This document shows, piece by piece, positions 27,061 through 37,492 of a DNA stretch of 63,719 bases. A program made the position numbers and the translations under genes. Below the pieces are notes generated by a model, which did no database searches, had not been told where the DNA came from, and saw only the letters and a program-made list of their open reading frames with translations. The stretch is from Acrocarpospora phusangensis (GTDB taxonomy: Bacteria; Actinomycetota; Actinomycetes; Streptosporangiales; Streptosporangiaceae), in NCBI RefSeq assembly GCF_016862995.1, contig NZ_BOOA01000052.1:1-63719 (forward strand), in the 5' to 3' direction. Position 1 is the stretch's first letter. Each line of letters begins with the position of its first letter.

Positions 27061-28887
27061 TCAGGAGACCGCCGTGGCCAGGAACTGGGTGGTGGCCAGC
27101 TCGCGGTAGAGCTCGTCGCCGTCCAGCAGTTCCGCGTGGGTGCCGGCGGCGCGGACCCTGCCCGCCTCCATCACGATGATCCGGTCCGCTCCGGTGACCG
27201 TGGACAGCCGGTGGGCGATCACCAGGACCGTGGTGTCCCTGGCCACCTCGGCGATGACCTCGCGCAGCCGCAGCTCGTTGACCGCGTCCAGCTGGGAGGT
27301 GGCCTCGTCCAGCAGGAGCAGCCGGGGCCGCCGCAGTAGCGCCCTGGCGATGGCCACCCGCTGCCGTTCCCCGCCCGACAGCAGCACGCCGCGATGCCCG
27401 ACCTGCGTCTCCAGTCCCTCGGGCAGCCGGTCGACCAGGTCGTCCAGTTTGGTACGGACGAGCGCGTGCCGTACCTCCGCCTCGGTGGCGTCCGGGGCGG
27501 CGAAGGTCAGGTTCTCGCGGAGGGTGCCGTCCAGAACGGGAGCGTCCTGCTCCACGTAGCCGACGGCGGCCCGGAGTTCGGCCAGGTCCCAGTCCCGGAT
27601 GTCCCGCCCCGCCATCGTGATATTTCCGGACTGGGGGGAGTAGAAGCGCTCCAGCAGGGCGAACACCGTGGACTTCCCGGCCCCGGACGGCCCGACCAGC
27701 GCCGACAGCCCACCGGCCCGCACCTCGAAGTCCACCCCGTCGTGCACGATCGGCCGGTCCTCCCCGTAACGGAAGACGACGCCGGAGAAGGTGACCCCGA
27801 CCGGCGCGCCCTCGGCGCGCAGCGGGGCGACGGCCGGTTCCGCGGGCAGTTCCTCGATCTCCCGGATGCGGGTGATGGCGGCCAGCCCGTTCTGCAGCTG
27901 GGTGAAACTCTGCACCAGCTGCCCGATCGGGGCGACCAGGTAGAACAGGTACAGCAGGAACGCGATCAGCGCCGCGATCTGCATCGATCCGTCGGCCACC
28001 CGGGCTCCGCCCACGCCGAGCACGGCCAGGAACGCCAGCTGCACCGACAGCCACGCGCTCACGCCGGCCGCCGACTGCCAGGCCGACGCGGTGACGCCCC
28101 GGTCCCTGGCCTGCCGCGCCGCCGCGGCCACCACCTCGATCTCCCGGTGCTCCGCCCCGCTGGCCTTCACCGTACGGAACGCTTGCAGGGCCCGGTCCAG
28201 CGCGGAACCCATCTCGCCCAGCGCCACCTGCGCCAGCGTGGACGCCTTGCGGATCCTCGGCAGGATGACCGCGTTGACCAGTCCGACGGCCGCCACCACG
28301 CCCAGCGTGACCAGCAGCAGCACCAGGTCCATGATCGCCATCATGATCGCGGCCCCGGCGAACATGAACACCGAGCCGACGGCGGTGACCAGCGCGTCCG
28401 TACAGACCGCGCGGAGCAGCGTGGTGTCGGCGGTGACCCGGGACAGCAGGTCGCCGGGCTTGAGCCGGTCCACCTCGGCCACCCGCAGCCGCAGGATGCG
28501 GTCCACCAGCCGGATCCGCGCCCTGAACACGATGCCCTCGCCCATGCGCTCCAGCACGAAGCTGCCCGCCGCCGAGATCAGCGACCCGGCCAGTACGGCC
28601 CCGCAGAGCAGGAGCACCGGGCCGACCAGGGCCTGGCCGGTGCCGAAGGTCTCGATCACGCTCTTGGCCAGCAACGGCATGGCCAGGCCGGCTACGCTCC
28701 CGACCAGGGCGAGCACCGCCCCGAGCGCCAGCGTGCCGCGGTGCGGCCGCAGGTAGTCCAGGAGCAACCGCCAGGACGCCCGCTCGGCGAGCGCGTTCAG
28801 TCCTCGTTCCGGAACAGCCGGCCCCCGCCGAACTTCTTGTGCACGGCCTGCTTGCTGACCCCCAGGGCCATCGCTATCTGCACCCAC
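27061..28887 (-). CDS. ABC transporter, fused membrane and ATP-binding domains (exporter half-transporter)
   Basis: An exporter of up to 608 residues, with a six-TM domain (LALGAVLALVGSVAGLAMPLLAKSVIETF onward) then an ATPase domain: Walker A GPSGAGKSTVFALL, Q-loop YVEQDAPVLDG, signature LLSGGERQRVAIARALL, Walker B LLLLDEATSQLD. It probably works as a homodimer. The only standard start is GTG 28887, which overlaps the HTH gene upstream by 91 nt. The conserved part begins near LNALAERASWRLLLDYL, whose first codon is a CTG at 28797 overlapping the HTH stop, so the true start is uncertain. It is controlled with the HTH gene by the triple operator. Confidence 0.9.
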   Translation of the reverse strand: MGADSDGPGGQQAGRAQEVRRGPAVPERGLNALAERASWRLLLDYLRPHRGTLALGAVLALVGSVAGLAMPLLAKSVIETFGTGQALVGPVLLLCGAVLAGSLISAAGSFVLERMGEGIVFRARIRLVDRILRLRVAEVDRLKPGDLLSRVTADTTLLRAVCTDALVTAVGSVFMFAGAAIMMAIMDLVLLLVTLGVVAAVGLVNAVILPRIRKASTLAQVALGEMGSALDRALQAFRTVKASGAEHREIEVVAAAARQARDRGVTASAWQSAAGVSAWLSVQLAFLAVLGVGGARVADGSMQIAALIAFLLYLFYLVAPIGQLVQSFTQLQNGLAAITRIREIEELPAEPAVAPLRAEGAPVGVTFSGVVFRYGEDRPIVHDGVDFEVRAGGLSALVGPSGAGKSTVFALLERFYSPQSGNITMAGRDIRDWDLAELRAAVGYVEQDAPVLDGTLRENLTFAAPDATEAEVRHALVRTKLDDLVDRLPEGLETQVGHRGVLLSGGERQRVAIARALLRRPRLLLLDEATSQLDAVNELRLREVIAEVARDTTVLVIAHRLSTVTGADRIIVMEAGRVRAAGTHAELLDGDELYRELATTQFLATAVS

Positions 28888-29030
28888 GAAATCCCCTGTA
28901 CGCGGGCCCGGCGCACCTGTACGGCGGCCAGCCGGTCGGCCTGCCGCCGCAGTTCGGCCGCCGCGACGAGCCCGCGCATGGGGTCGTCCCCTTCGGCCGT
29001 GGTCACGAGAGCCACGAGTTCTCCGCTCAT
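28797..29030 (-). CDS. Small HTH protein, predicted autorepressor
   Basis: A 77-residue protein whose C-terminal half has a helix-turn-helix (GISWVQIAMALGVSKQAVHKKF, residues about 47-68). It resembles short actinobacterial HTH proteins that sit before ABC exporters or Clp-like genes; the exact family is not clear to me. I choose ATG 29030 because a promoter with its -10 7 nt upstream makes it leaderless; a TTG at 29066 is inside an operator. Three matching palindromes lie directly upstream, so it probably represses itself and the exporter that follows. Confidence 0.82.
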   Translation of the reverse strand: MSGELVALVTTAEGDDPMRGLVAAAELRRQADRLAAVQVRRARVQGISWVQIAMALGVSKQAVHKKFGGGRLFRNED

Positions 29031-29033
29031 AAG

Positions 29034-29106
29034 GGTCAACCTATGTTGACCACCCGACTCGGTCAATTTAGGTTGACCCGCCGGGCGGGGTCAACCCTGG
29101 TTGACC
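29034..29106 (-). promoter_or_regulatory. Three tandem operators GGTCAA-N6-TTGACC over the HTH-exporter promoter
   Basis: Perfect 6-bp inverted repeats with 6-bp spacers are at 29034-29051, 29061-29078 and 29089-29106, centre spacing 27 and 28 bp. On the minus strand the middle site supplies a -35 (TTGACC, 29061-29066), 17 bp from a -10 TAGGTT (29038-29043) inside the first site, and the ATG of the HTH gene is 7 nt further. Binding would block the promoter outright. Confidence 0.85.
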
Positions 29107-29273
29107 CGATTCGGGCGCATTCCGCTCTGCGCGTAGCCGACGATCACCGCCGGGAAAGTGAATCTTTCATCGGTTTGCCCCGGACATTTCCCCATATCCG
29201 GCGCGGATGGCGGCCGATCCCCGCGGTCAGCTTTCCGCAACATCCTGTACACACCTGCGAAATCCCCCGAGTC

Positions 29274-29287
29274 TGGGAGCGCGCCGG
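29274..29287. promoter_or_regulatory. CebR-like box, weak
   Basis: TGGGAGCGCGCCGG matches 11 of 14 positions of the cellulose/cellobiose operator TGGGAGCGCTCCCA, 118 nt before the mannanase-like gene. The match is asymmetric. The gap 29107-29404 holds no gene. Confidence 0.35.
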
Positions 29288-29365
29288 GCCGCCCCAGGAA
29301 GACCGGTTCACCCGACCAACCGACCCTGCGGTGACGCCGCCGGGGGCCGATCTCCGGCCGTTTGC

Positions 29366-29377
29366 TTAACCGGTTAA
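29366..29377. promoter_or_regulatory. LacI-type palindrome before the GH5 gene
   Basis: TTAACCGGTTAA is a perfect 12-bp palindrome with the central CG pair typical of LacI-family operators, 28 nt upstream of the GH5 start codon. No LacI gene is in the window. Confidence 0.55.
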
Positions 29378-29404
29378 TGCAGAGTCCATGCAGAAAGGCA
29401 GACC

Positions 29405-31318
29405 ATGAGAAAACGCATCGCGCTATCCGGCGCGACCGTCCTCGCCCTGCTCGTGTCCCTGTTCGTCACCGCGCTGCCCGCCGAGGCCGCGGTCGGCCTG
29501 CGCATCAGCGGCCGGAACATCGTGGAGGCCAACGGCAACAACTTCATCATCCGCGGCACCAGCCACGCGCACGTCTGGTACCCGAGCCAGACCAGCTCCA
29601 TCGCCAACATCAAGGCCAAGGGCGCCAACGCCGTCCGGGTCGTGCTCAGCGGCGGCCGGTGGACGCCGGCCAACAACGCCTCCGACGTGGCGAACATCGT
29701 CTCGCTGTGCCGTACCAACCGGCTGGTCTGCATCCTGGAGAACCACGACACGACCGGGTTCGGGGAGCAGAGCGGAGCCGTCAGCCTGGACGCGGCGGTC
29801 AACTACTGGATCAGCATCCAGAGCGCGCTGACCGGCCAGGAGAACACGGTCATCATCAACATCGGCAACGAGCCTATCGGCAACAACGCCGTCACCCCCG
29901 GGTGGACCCAGGCCACCAGTTCGGCCATCACCCGGATGCGCAACGCCGGCTTCCAGCACCTGCTGATGGTGGACGCGCCCAACTGGGGCCAGGACTGGCA
30001 GTTCACCATGCGCGACAACGCGGCCACCGTGGCCGCCGCCGACTCGCAGAACAACACCGTCTTCTCGGTCCACATGTACGGCGTCTTCGACACGGCGGCG
30101 GAGATCAACGCGTACCTGAACGCCTTCCAGACCGCGAACCTGCCGCTGGTGATCGGCGAGTTCGGCTTCAACCACTCGGACGGCAACCCCGACGAGGACA
30201 CGATCATGGCCCAGGCGCAGAGCCGGGGCATCGGCTATCTCGGCTGGTCGTGGAGCGGCAACGGCGGCGGCGTCGAGTACCTCGACCAGGTCACCAACTT
30301 CAACCCGAACCAGATGACCTCCTGGGGCACCCGCCTGTTCACCGGCGCCAACGGCATCGCCTCCACCGCCGTGCAGTGCTCCCTCTGCGGCGGCGGCACG
30401 CCCACCGACACCACCCCTCCGAGCACACCGGGCACCCCGACCGCGTCCGGCGTGACCTCCTCGGGCGCGACCCTGACCTGGACCGCGTCCACCGACTCCG
30501 GCGGCTCCGGCCTGGCCGGTTACAACGTCTACCGCGAGCAGGGCATCACCGACCCGCAGCTGGGCACGACCTCCACCAACTCGATCACCCTGACCGGGCT
30601 GTCGGCCAACACCCAGTACCAGGTCTACGTCCGGGCCCGCGACGGCGCCGGAAACCTGTCCGGCAACTCGTCCCTGGTGACCTTCACCACGAGCGGCGGC
30701 ACCACGGACACGACTCCACCCACCACCCCCGGTACGCCTACCGCGAGCAACGTCACCTCCTCGGGCGCGACGCTGACCTGGACGGCCTCCACCGACAGCG
30801 GCGGCTCCGGCCTGGCGGGCTACAACGTCTACCGCGAGCAGGGCACCACCGACCCCTTGCTCGGTTCCCCGACCACCAACTCGATCACCCTCACCGGCCT
30901 GACCGCCAACACCCAGTACCAGGTCTACGTCCGGGCCCGCGACGGCGCCGGGAACCTGTCCGGCAATTCCTCGCTGGTGACCTTCACCACCACGGGCGGC
31001 GGCACCGGCGGGGGCTGCACCGTGGTCGCGACCACCCAGAGCACCTGGGGCAACGGGTACGTGATCCAGCCGGTCACCGTGACGGCGGGCAGCTCCGCGA
31101 TCACGTCGTGGACCGTCACGTTCACGCTCCCGGCCGGCCACACCATCACCGGTTCCTGGAACACCCAGTTGACCGTCAGCGGCCAGACCGTGACCGCCCG
31201 CAACGTCGGGCACAACGGCAACCTGGGCGCGGGCCAGAGCGGCAACTTCGGCTTCCAGGGCAGCCGTCCCAACGGCAACACCGCGGTGCCGACCGGCTAT
31301 ACCTGCAGCACTCCATAG
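29405..31318 (+). CDS. Secreted GH5 glycoside hydrolase (beta-mannanase-like) with two FN3 and a CBM2
   Basis: A 637-residue secreted enzyme. The signal peptide MRKRIALSGATVLALLVSLF ends near AEAAVG. The catalytic domain (residues about 30-325) resembles GH5 subfamily 8 mannanases (ANGNNFIIRGTSHAHVWYPSQ); IGNEP carries the acid/base Glu and VIGEFGF the nucleophile Glu. Two fibronectin-III modules follow, nearly identical to each other (GVTSSGATLTWTASTDSGGSGLAG in one), then a C-terminal CBM2 (STWGNGYVIQPVTVTAG, NTQLTVSGQTVTARN) that binds cellulose or chitin. It probably degrades mannan in plant material; cellulase activity is the alternative. Confidence 0.92.
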   Translation: MRKRIALSGATVLALLVSLFVTALPAEAAVGLRISGRNIVEANGNNFIIRGTSHAHVWYPSQTSSIANIKAKGANAVRVVLSGGRWTPANNASDVANIVSLCRTNRLVCILENHDTTGFGEQSGAVSLDAAVNYWISIQSALTGQENTVIINIGNEPIGNNAVTPGWTQATSSAITRMRNAGFQHLLMVDAPNWGQDWQFTMRDNAATVAAADSQNNTVFSVHMYGVFDTAAEINAYLNAFQTANLPLVIGEFGFNHSDGNPDEDTIMAQAQSRGIGYLGWSWSGNGGGVEYLDQVTNFNPNQMTSWGTRLFTGANGIASTAVQCSLCGGGTPTDTTPPSTPGTPTASGVTSSGATLTWTASTDSGGSGLAGYNVYREQGITDPQLGTTSTNSITLTGLSANTQYQVYVRARDGAGNLSGNSSLVTFTTSGGTTDTTPPTTPGTPTASNVTSSGATLTWTASTDSGGSGLAGYNVYREQGTTDPLLGSPTTNSITLTGLTANTQYQVYVRARDGAGNLSGNSSLVTFTTTGGGTGGGCTVVATTQSTWGNGYVIQPVTVTAGSSAITSWTVTFTLPAGHTITGSWNTQLTVSGQTVTARNVGHNGNLGAGQSGNFGFQGSRPNGNTAVPTGYTCSTP

Positions 31319-31334
31319 CCTGACCAGCGGAAAC

Positions 31335-31365
31335 GTGGCCCCGGGAGACCGGGGCCACATTTTTT
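31335..31365 (+). terminator. Rho-independent terminator of the GH5 gene
   Basis: A 10-bp perfect stem (GTGGCCCCGG, loop GAGA) is followed by ATTTTTT, 16 nt after the stop codon. The following stretch to 31476 holds no gene, though TGAAAATCAT at 31365-31374 resembles half of a Zur box. Confidence 0.93.
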
Positions 31366-31476
31366 GAAAATCATCCAATCCGCGAGCCTCCATGGGGCGA
31401 ATAGGCGGTCGAGGACTCCGGCCGGACAACTCACCTGACCTAAAGACTCCCTACCGTCCTGAGAGGACCGATCGAC

Positions 31477-32868
31477 ATGGAGCTCCGGATCAACCGGCGA
31501 TCCCTGATCGCCATTGGTGTCGCGGGGGCGCTGGCCGCCTCCTCGATCGCCCTTCTTCGCCCGGCCGCCCCGAGTGCCTCCTCCCACCGCGAGGCCCCGC
31601 TCATCTCCGGCGACCCGCGCAACGACAACACCGACGTGTACGCCTTCGTCAGCCCCGACAAGTCCGACACCGTCACCTTGCTGGCCAACTGGATCCCGTT
31701 CGAGGAGCCCAACGGCGGCCCGAACTTCTACTTCTTCGACACCAACTCCCGCTACAACATCAAGATCGACAACGACGGCGACGCCAAGCCCGACGTCACC
31801 TACCAGTGGACCTTCACCAACGTCGACAAGCGCGGCAACGGCACGTTCCTCTACAACAACGGCCCGGTCACCTCGCTGAAGGACAAGAACCTGCTGTTCA
31901 AGCAGAAGTACACGCTCAAGCGCATCACCGAGAAGGGCACCACCACCATCGGCACCGGCACCGTCGCGCCCAGCAACACCGGGCCCGCCTCAATGCCCGA
32001 CTACGCCAAGCTGCGCGCCGAGGCCGTGGACGGCATCAAGGGCGGCGGCAAGCAGTTCGCCGGCCAGTCCGACGAGGCCTTCTTCCTCGACCTGCGCGTC
32101 TTCGACCTGCTCTACGGCGGCAACCTGTCCGAGGTCGGGCAGGACACCACCCGCGGCTACAACGTGCACACGCTGGCCGTGCAGGTGCCCAAGAAGGAGG
32201 TCGCGCTCAAGGGCGACGTCAAGCGCAACCCGGTCGTCGGCATCTGGTCGACCACCGACAAGTGGAGCCCGAGAGGCTACGTGCAGGTCTCCCGGCTGGG
32301 CCAGCCGCTGGTCAACGAGGTCGTCGTCCCGGCCGCGCTGAAGGACGCCTTCAACTCCCTCAGCCCCGACAAGGACGCCGGCATCCCGGCCGTGGTCAAG
32401 AAGGTCACCCACCCCGAGGTGCCGATGCTGCTGGAGGGCATCTACGGCCTGAAGGCTCCCAAGACCCCGCGTAACGACCTGGTCGAGATCTTCCTGACCG
32501 GCATCGCCAAGCAGAACGGCCCGATCAAGGCCGACCTCAACTCGCAGGTCCTGAACAAGGACGCGGGCAAGCTGCGCCCGTCCGAGATGCTGCGCCTCAA
32601 CCTGTCCATCCCGGTGACCGCCAGCCCGAACCGGCTCGGCGTGCTCGCCGGCGACCTGCAGGGCTTCCCGAACGGCCGGCGCCTCGGCGACGACGTGGTG
32701 GACATCGCCCTCCAGGCCATGGCGGGCGCCGCCCAGACCGGCCAGCTGGTCCCGGCCCTGGCCGCGGGCGACAAGGTGGACCGCAACGACGTGCCGTTCC
32801 TGTCGACCTTCCCGTACATCCCCGGCCCCAGCAACGTGGCCGTCAACCAGGCCCTCAACGGTTCCTGA
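31477..32868 (+). CDS. Secreted DUF4331 protein
   Basis: A 463-residue exported protein with an N-terminal signal (RRSLIAIGVAGALAASSIALL) and the DUF4331 hallmark SHREAPLISGDPRNDNTDVYAF at residues about 36-57. A DNDGDAKPD motif near residue 92 looks like a calcium-binding loop. The family function is not established. It starts an operon with a TPR protein and a NicO-type metal transporter, which suggests an extracytoplasmic role in metal handling or in assembling the transporter complex; this is inference. The ATG has GAGAGGA 9 nt upstream. Confidence 0.9.
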   Translation: MELRINRRSLIAIGVAGALAASSIALLRPAAPSASSHREAPLISGDPRNDNTDVYAFVSPDKSDTVTLLANWIPFEEPNGGPNFYFFDTNSRYNIKIDNDGDAKPDVTYQWTFTNVDKRGNGTFLYNNGPVTSLKDKNLLFKQKYTLKRITEKGTTTIGTGTVAPSNTGPASMPDYAKLRAEAVDGIKGGGKQFAGQSDEAFFLDLRVFDLLYGGNLSEVGQDTTRGYNVHTLAVQVPKKEVALKGDVKRNPVVGIWSTTDKWSPRGYVQVSRLGQPLVNEVVVPAALKDAFNSLSPDKDAGIPAVVKKVTHPEVPMLLEGIYGLKAPKTPRNDLVEIFLTGIAKQNGPIKADLNSQVLNKDAGKLRPSEMLRLNLSIPVTASPNRLGVLAGDLQGFPNGRRLGDDVVDIALQAMAGAAQTGQLVPALAAGDKVDRNDVPFLSTFPYIPGPSNVAVNQALNGS

Positions 32869-32881
32869 CCCATCCCGACCC

Positions 32882-32909
32882 CCGCCGCCGCCGGACTCGG
32901 CGGCGGCGG
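32882..32909 (+). other. Intercistronic hairpin between DUF4331 and TPR genes
   Basis: A 12-bp perfect GC stem (CCGCCGCCGCCG and complement) with loop GACT sits in the 69-nt gap, without a U tract. It may weaken expression of the downstream genes or stabilise the DUF4331 message. Confidence 0.6.
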
Positions 32910-32937
32910 TCCTACCCATGCCGAGGAGGTCCCCGAA

Positions 32938-34211
32938 ATGCCATCCAAGAAGCGCACCGTGGGCGTCATCGCGGGGACCGTCCTCGCGGCCGTCGCCCTC
33001 ACCGCCGGTGCGGCCCTCATCCCCGGATCCGAAAGCTCCCCCGCCCCCATGGCGCCCGCCGTGGCCGTCGGCGCCAACGGATCGGCGCCCGGCTCGATCC
33101 CGGCGCTCCAGGTCCGCCTGAAGCGGCTGCCGAAGGACGACGGCGCGTGGGCCGCGCTCGGCGCCGCCTACGTCCAGCAGGCCAGGGTCACCGGAGACCC
33201 GTCGTTCTACCCCAAAGCCGAACAGGCCGTCGCCCGGTCGCTCGCGCTCAAGCCCGGCAACTTCGCCGGTCTCACCGGCCAGGCCGCGCTCGCCGCCGGC
33301 CGCCACGACTTCACCGCCGCCGTACGCCTCGCCGGTCAGGCAATCGAGGCCAACCCCTACGGGCCCGTCGCGTACGGCGTGCTCGCCGACGCCCACACCC
33401 AGCTCGGCGCGTACGACCAGGCCACGAAGGCCATCGCCAGGATGATGGAGTTGGCCCCCGGCGTCTCCTCCTTCACCCGGGCCTCCTACGACGCCGAACT
33501 GCACGGGGACCAGGCGACCGCGCGCCGCATGCTGGAGTACGCGCTCCGCGACGCCTACCTCCCCGGCGACGTGGCCTTCTGCCGGCAGTACCTCGGCGAG
33601 CTGGCCCTGCACTCGGGCGACCTCGACGAGGCCCGCGACCACTACGAGGCCGCCCTGGCCGCCGACCCGCAGTTCGTGCCCGCGCAGGCCGGGCTGGCCC
33701 GGGTGGCCGCGCTCGGCGGCGACCTGGCCGGGGCCGCCGACCGCTACGCCGCCGTCACCGGCCGCCTGCCGCTTCCCCAGTACCTGGTCGAGTACGGCGA
33801 GGTCCTGGAGAAACTGGACCGCGACCCTTCCGCGCAGTGGCGGCTCCTCACCGCGCAGCGCGACCTCATGCGCGCCAACGGCGTTCACGACGACATCACC
33901 TGGGCCGAGTTCGAAGCCGACCACGGCGACCCGGCGACCGCCGTCACCTACGCCCGCGCCGAGTACGCCCGCAACCCCAACGTGATCGCCGCCGACGCGC
34001 TCGCCTGGGCGCTGCACCGCGACGGCCGGTCCCGCGAGGCCCTGCCGTACGCGAAGGAGGCGACCGCCACCGGCTGGCGCAACGCCCTCTTCGCCCACCA
34101 CCGCGCCGAGATCGAACGCGCCCTGGACCTTCCGGCGGGCAAGTCCGCAGCCCTGGTCAAGACCTACAACCCGCGCTTCGACCCGAAGCTCCCAGCCCTC
34201 CAGAGGTTTTC

Positions 34212-34215
<4 letters not shown>
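32938..34215 (+). CDS. Exported or membrane-anchored TPR protein
   Basis: A 425-residue protein with a single N-terminal membrane segment (TVGVIAGTVLAAVALTAGAALI) and about nine tetratricopeptide-like helical repeats, for instance GAWAALGAAYVQQARVTGD, GPVAYGVLADAHTQLGAYDQATKAIARMMELAPG and EARDHYEAALAADPQFVPAQAGLARVAALGGDLAGAADRY. TPR proteins are scaffolds, so it may bridge the DUF4331 protein and the transporter at the outer face of the membrane. Its stop overlaps the transporter start by 4 nt (ATGA). Confidence 0.88.
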
Positions 34216-36351
<2,136 letters not shown>

Positions 36352-36356
<5 letters not shown>

Positions 36357-36503
36357 CCGAGGCAGCCCTGACCGAGGCAGCCCTGACCGAGGCAGCCCTG
36401 ACCGAGGCAGCCCTGACCGGGAAAGCCTGATCCGGGAAAGCCTGATCCGGGAAAGCCTGATCCGGGAAGCGTGATTCGGGAAGCGTGATTCGGGAAGCCT
36501 GCC
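36352..36503 (+). repeat. 15-bp tandem repeats after the transporter gene
   Basis: CTGACCGAGGCAGCC occurs about four times beginning at the transporter stop codon, passes into about three copies of CTGATCCGGGAAAGC, then into 14-bp GTGATTCGGGAAGC copies. The gap 36357-36569 has no gene. Confidence 0.9.
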
Positions 36504-36569
36504 GGGTCGGGCCGACTGGATACTGCCTGAATAGGGCGGGCATACTGCGATCATGACGATTCGAGCGCG

Positions 36570-37247
36570 GTGATGCGGCTCACGGACTTCTACGAGCGGG
36601 TTCTCGACGCGGTGGTCGAGGTGGACCCGGCCTACGGCCTGCGCCTGACCGGGGCGTACGCCCTGCGCGCGCACGGCCTGGTGGAGCGGCCGAGCCGGGG
36701 TCTGGACTTCGTCACGGTCAGCGAACTGCCGCTCGTCGACATCGCCGACCACGTGGCCGACGCGCTGCGGGAGAAGGCGCTGGCCGTGAAGCAGCGACCG
36801 GGCAACCCGCTGCAGGCCAGGATGGTGGTCTCGGACCCGGTCGTGCCCGAGCAGTCCTGCCCGGTCAACATCCTGAAGGCGCCGCTACAACGGCCGCCCG
36901 TGCTGATCGGCGACCGTCCGGTGGCGGATCTGGACGACGTCGCGGGCATGAAGGTCGGCGCGGTGCTGAACCGGGCGCTCCCCCGTGATCTCATCGACGC
37001 GGCCGCCCTCAACGAGCGCTACTCCTTCGACGACCTGGAGCGCCTGGGCGCGCACTTCGAGGAGGGCTTCACCGAGCAGGCCCTCGCCTTCGAGCTGGAG
37101 ACCGCGCTCGTCTACGACGAGGAGGCCTACGCCGAGTACGGCCTCACCCCCGAGCAGATCGCCCGCGTCCAGCGATTCGCCCTGGCCTGGTACGAAGACC
37201 TGACGATGCGCATCGCCGAAGAAGCCGACATCGACCCCTTCGAATAA
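36570..37247 (+). CDS. Nucleotidyltransferase-fold protein, AbiEii/AbiGii-like
   Basis: A 225-residue protein with traces of the AbiEii-type nucleotidyltransferase fold: GAYALRAHGLVERPSRGLDFVTVSE near residue 28-52 corresponds to the G-x-AL...R-x-S-x-D-x-D region, though one acidic residue of the usual pair is missing, and MKVGAVLNRALPRDLIDAAAL matches the later helix. Activity is therefore doubtful. No AbiEi antitoxin gene is adjacent; the neighbours are a repeat array and a small CsbD-like gene. Starts are GTG 36570 or ATG 36573, without a clear ribosome site. Confidence 0.72.
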   Translation: MMRLTDFYERVLDAVVEVDPAYGLRLTGAYALRAHGLVERPSRGLDFVTVSELPLVDIADHVADALREKALAVKQRPGNPLQARMVVSDPVVPEQSCPVNILKAPLQRPPVLIGDRPVADLDDVAGMKVGAVLNRALPRDLIDAAALNERYSFDDLERLGAHFEEGFTEQALAFELETALVYDEEAYAEYGLTPEQIARVQRFALAWYEDLTMRIAEEADIDPFE

Positions 37248-37261
37248 CCCCCAGCTGACCG

Positions 37262-37450
37262 TCAGCCGTGCGAGCGGAGTTCCCGCCGGATCCGGCGCGC
37301 CGTCGACTTGATCTTGTCTCGCGTCTTGAGCAGGCGGGCCTCAGCCGTCTCGGTACGGCCTTCGGCCTCCATCCGCCGGTTGCCCGTCCGGGCCCCCAGC
37401 CGCGCCTTCATCCGAGCCTTCATTTCCCGAAATTTCGTGATGAGTTCCAT
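37262..37450 (-). CDS. Small basic protein, CsbD-like
   Basis: A 62-residue highly charged, Arg/Lys-rich helical protein. The segment GARTGNRRMEAEGRTETAEARL resembles the G-x-x-x-G-x-x-x-x-E-x-x-G-x-x-x-x-x-x-G core of CsbD-type general stress proteins, but the match is partial. It is convergent with the nucleotidyltransferase-like gene and lies 42 nt downstream of a membrane protein gene on the same strand. Confidence 0.6.
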   Translation of the reverse strand: MELITKFREMKARMKARLGARTGNRRMEAEGRTETAEARLLKTRDKIKSTARRIRRELRSHG

Positions 37451-37492
37451 AAGGGTGACCTGCCCGTCACAGCCCGCCCCTAACGCGGGCCC

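Noticed and set aside
33147-34211. Upstream extension of the NicO transporter frame through the TPR gene
   Set aside because: The Arg/Pro-rich translation overlaps the TPR protein in another frame; the ATG at 34212 overlaps the TPR stop by 4 nt and is the natural start.
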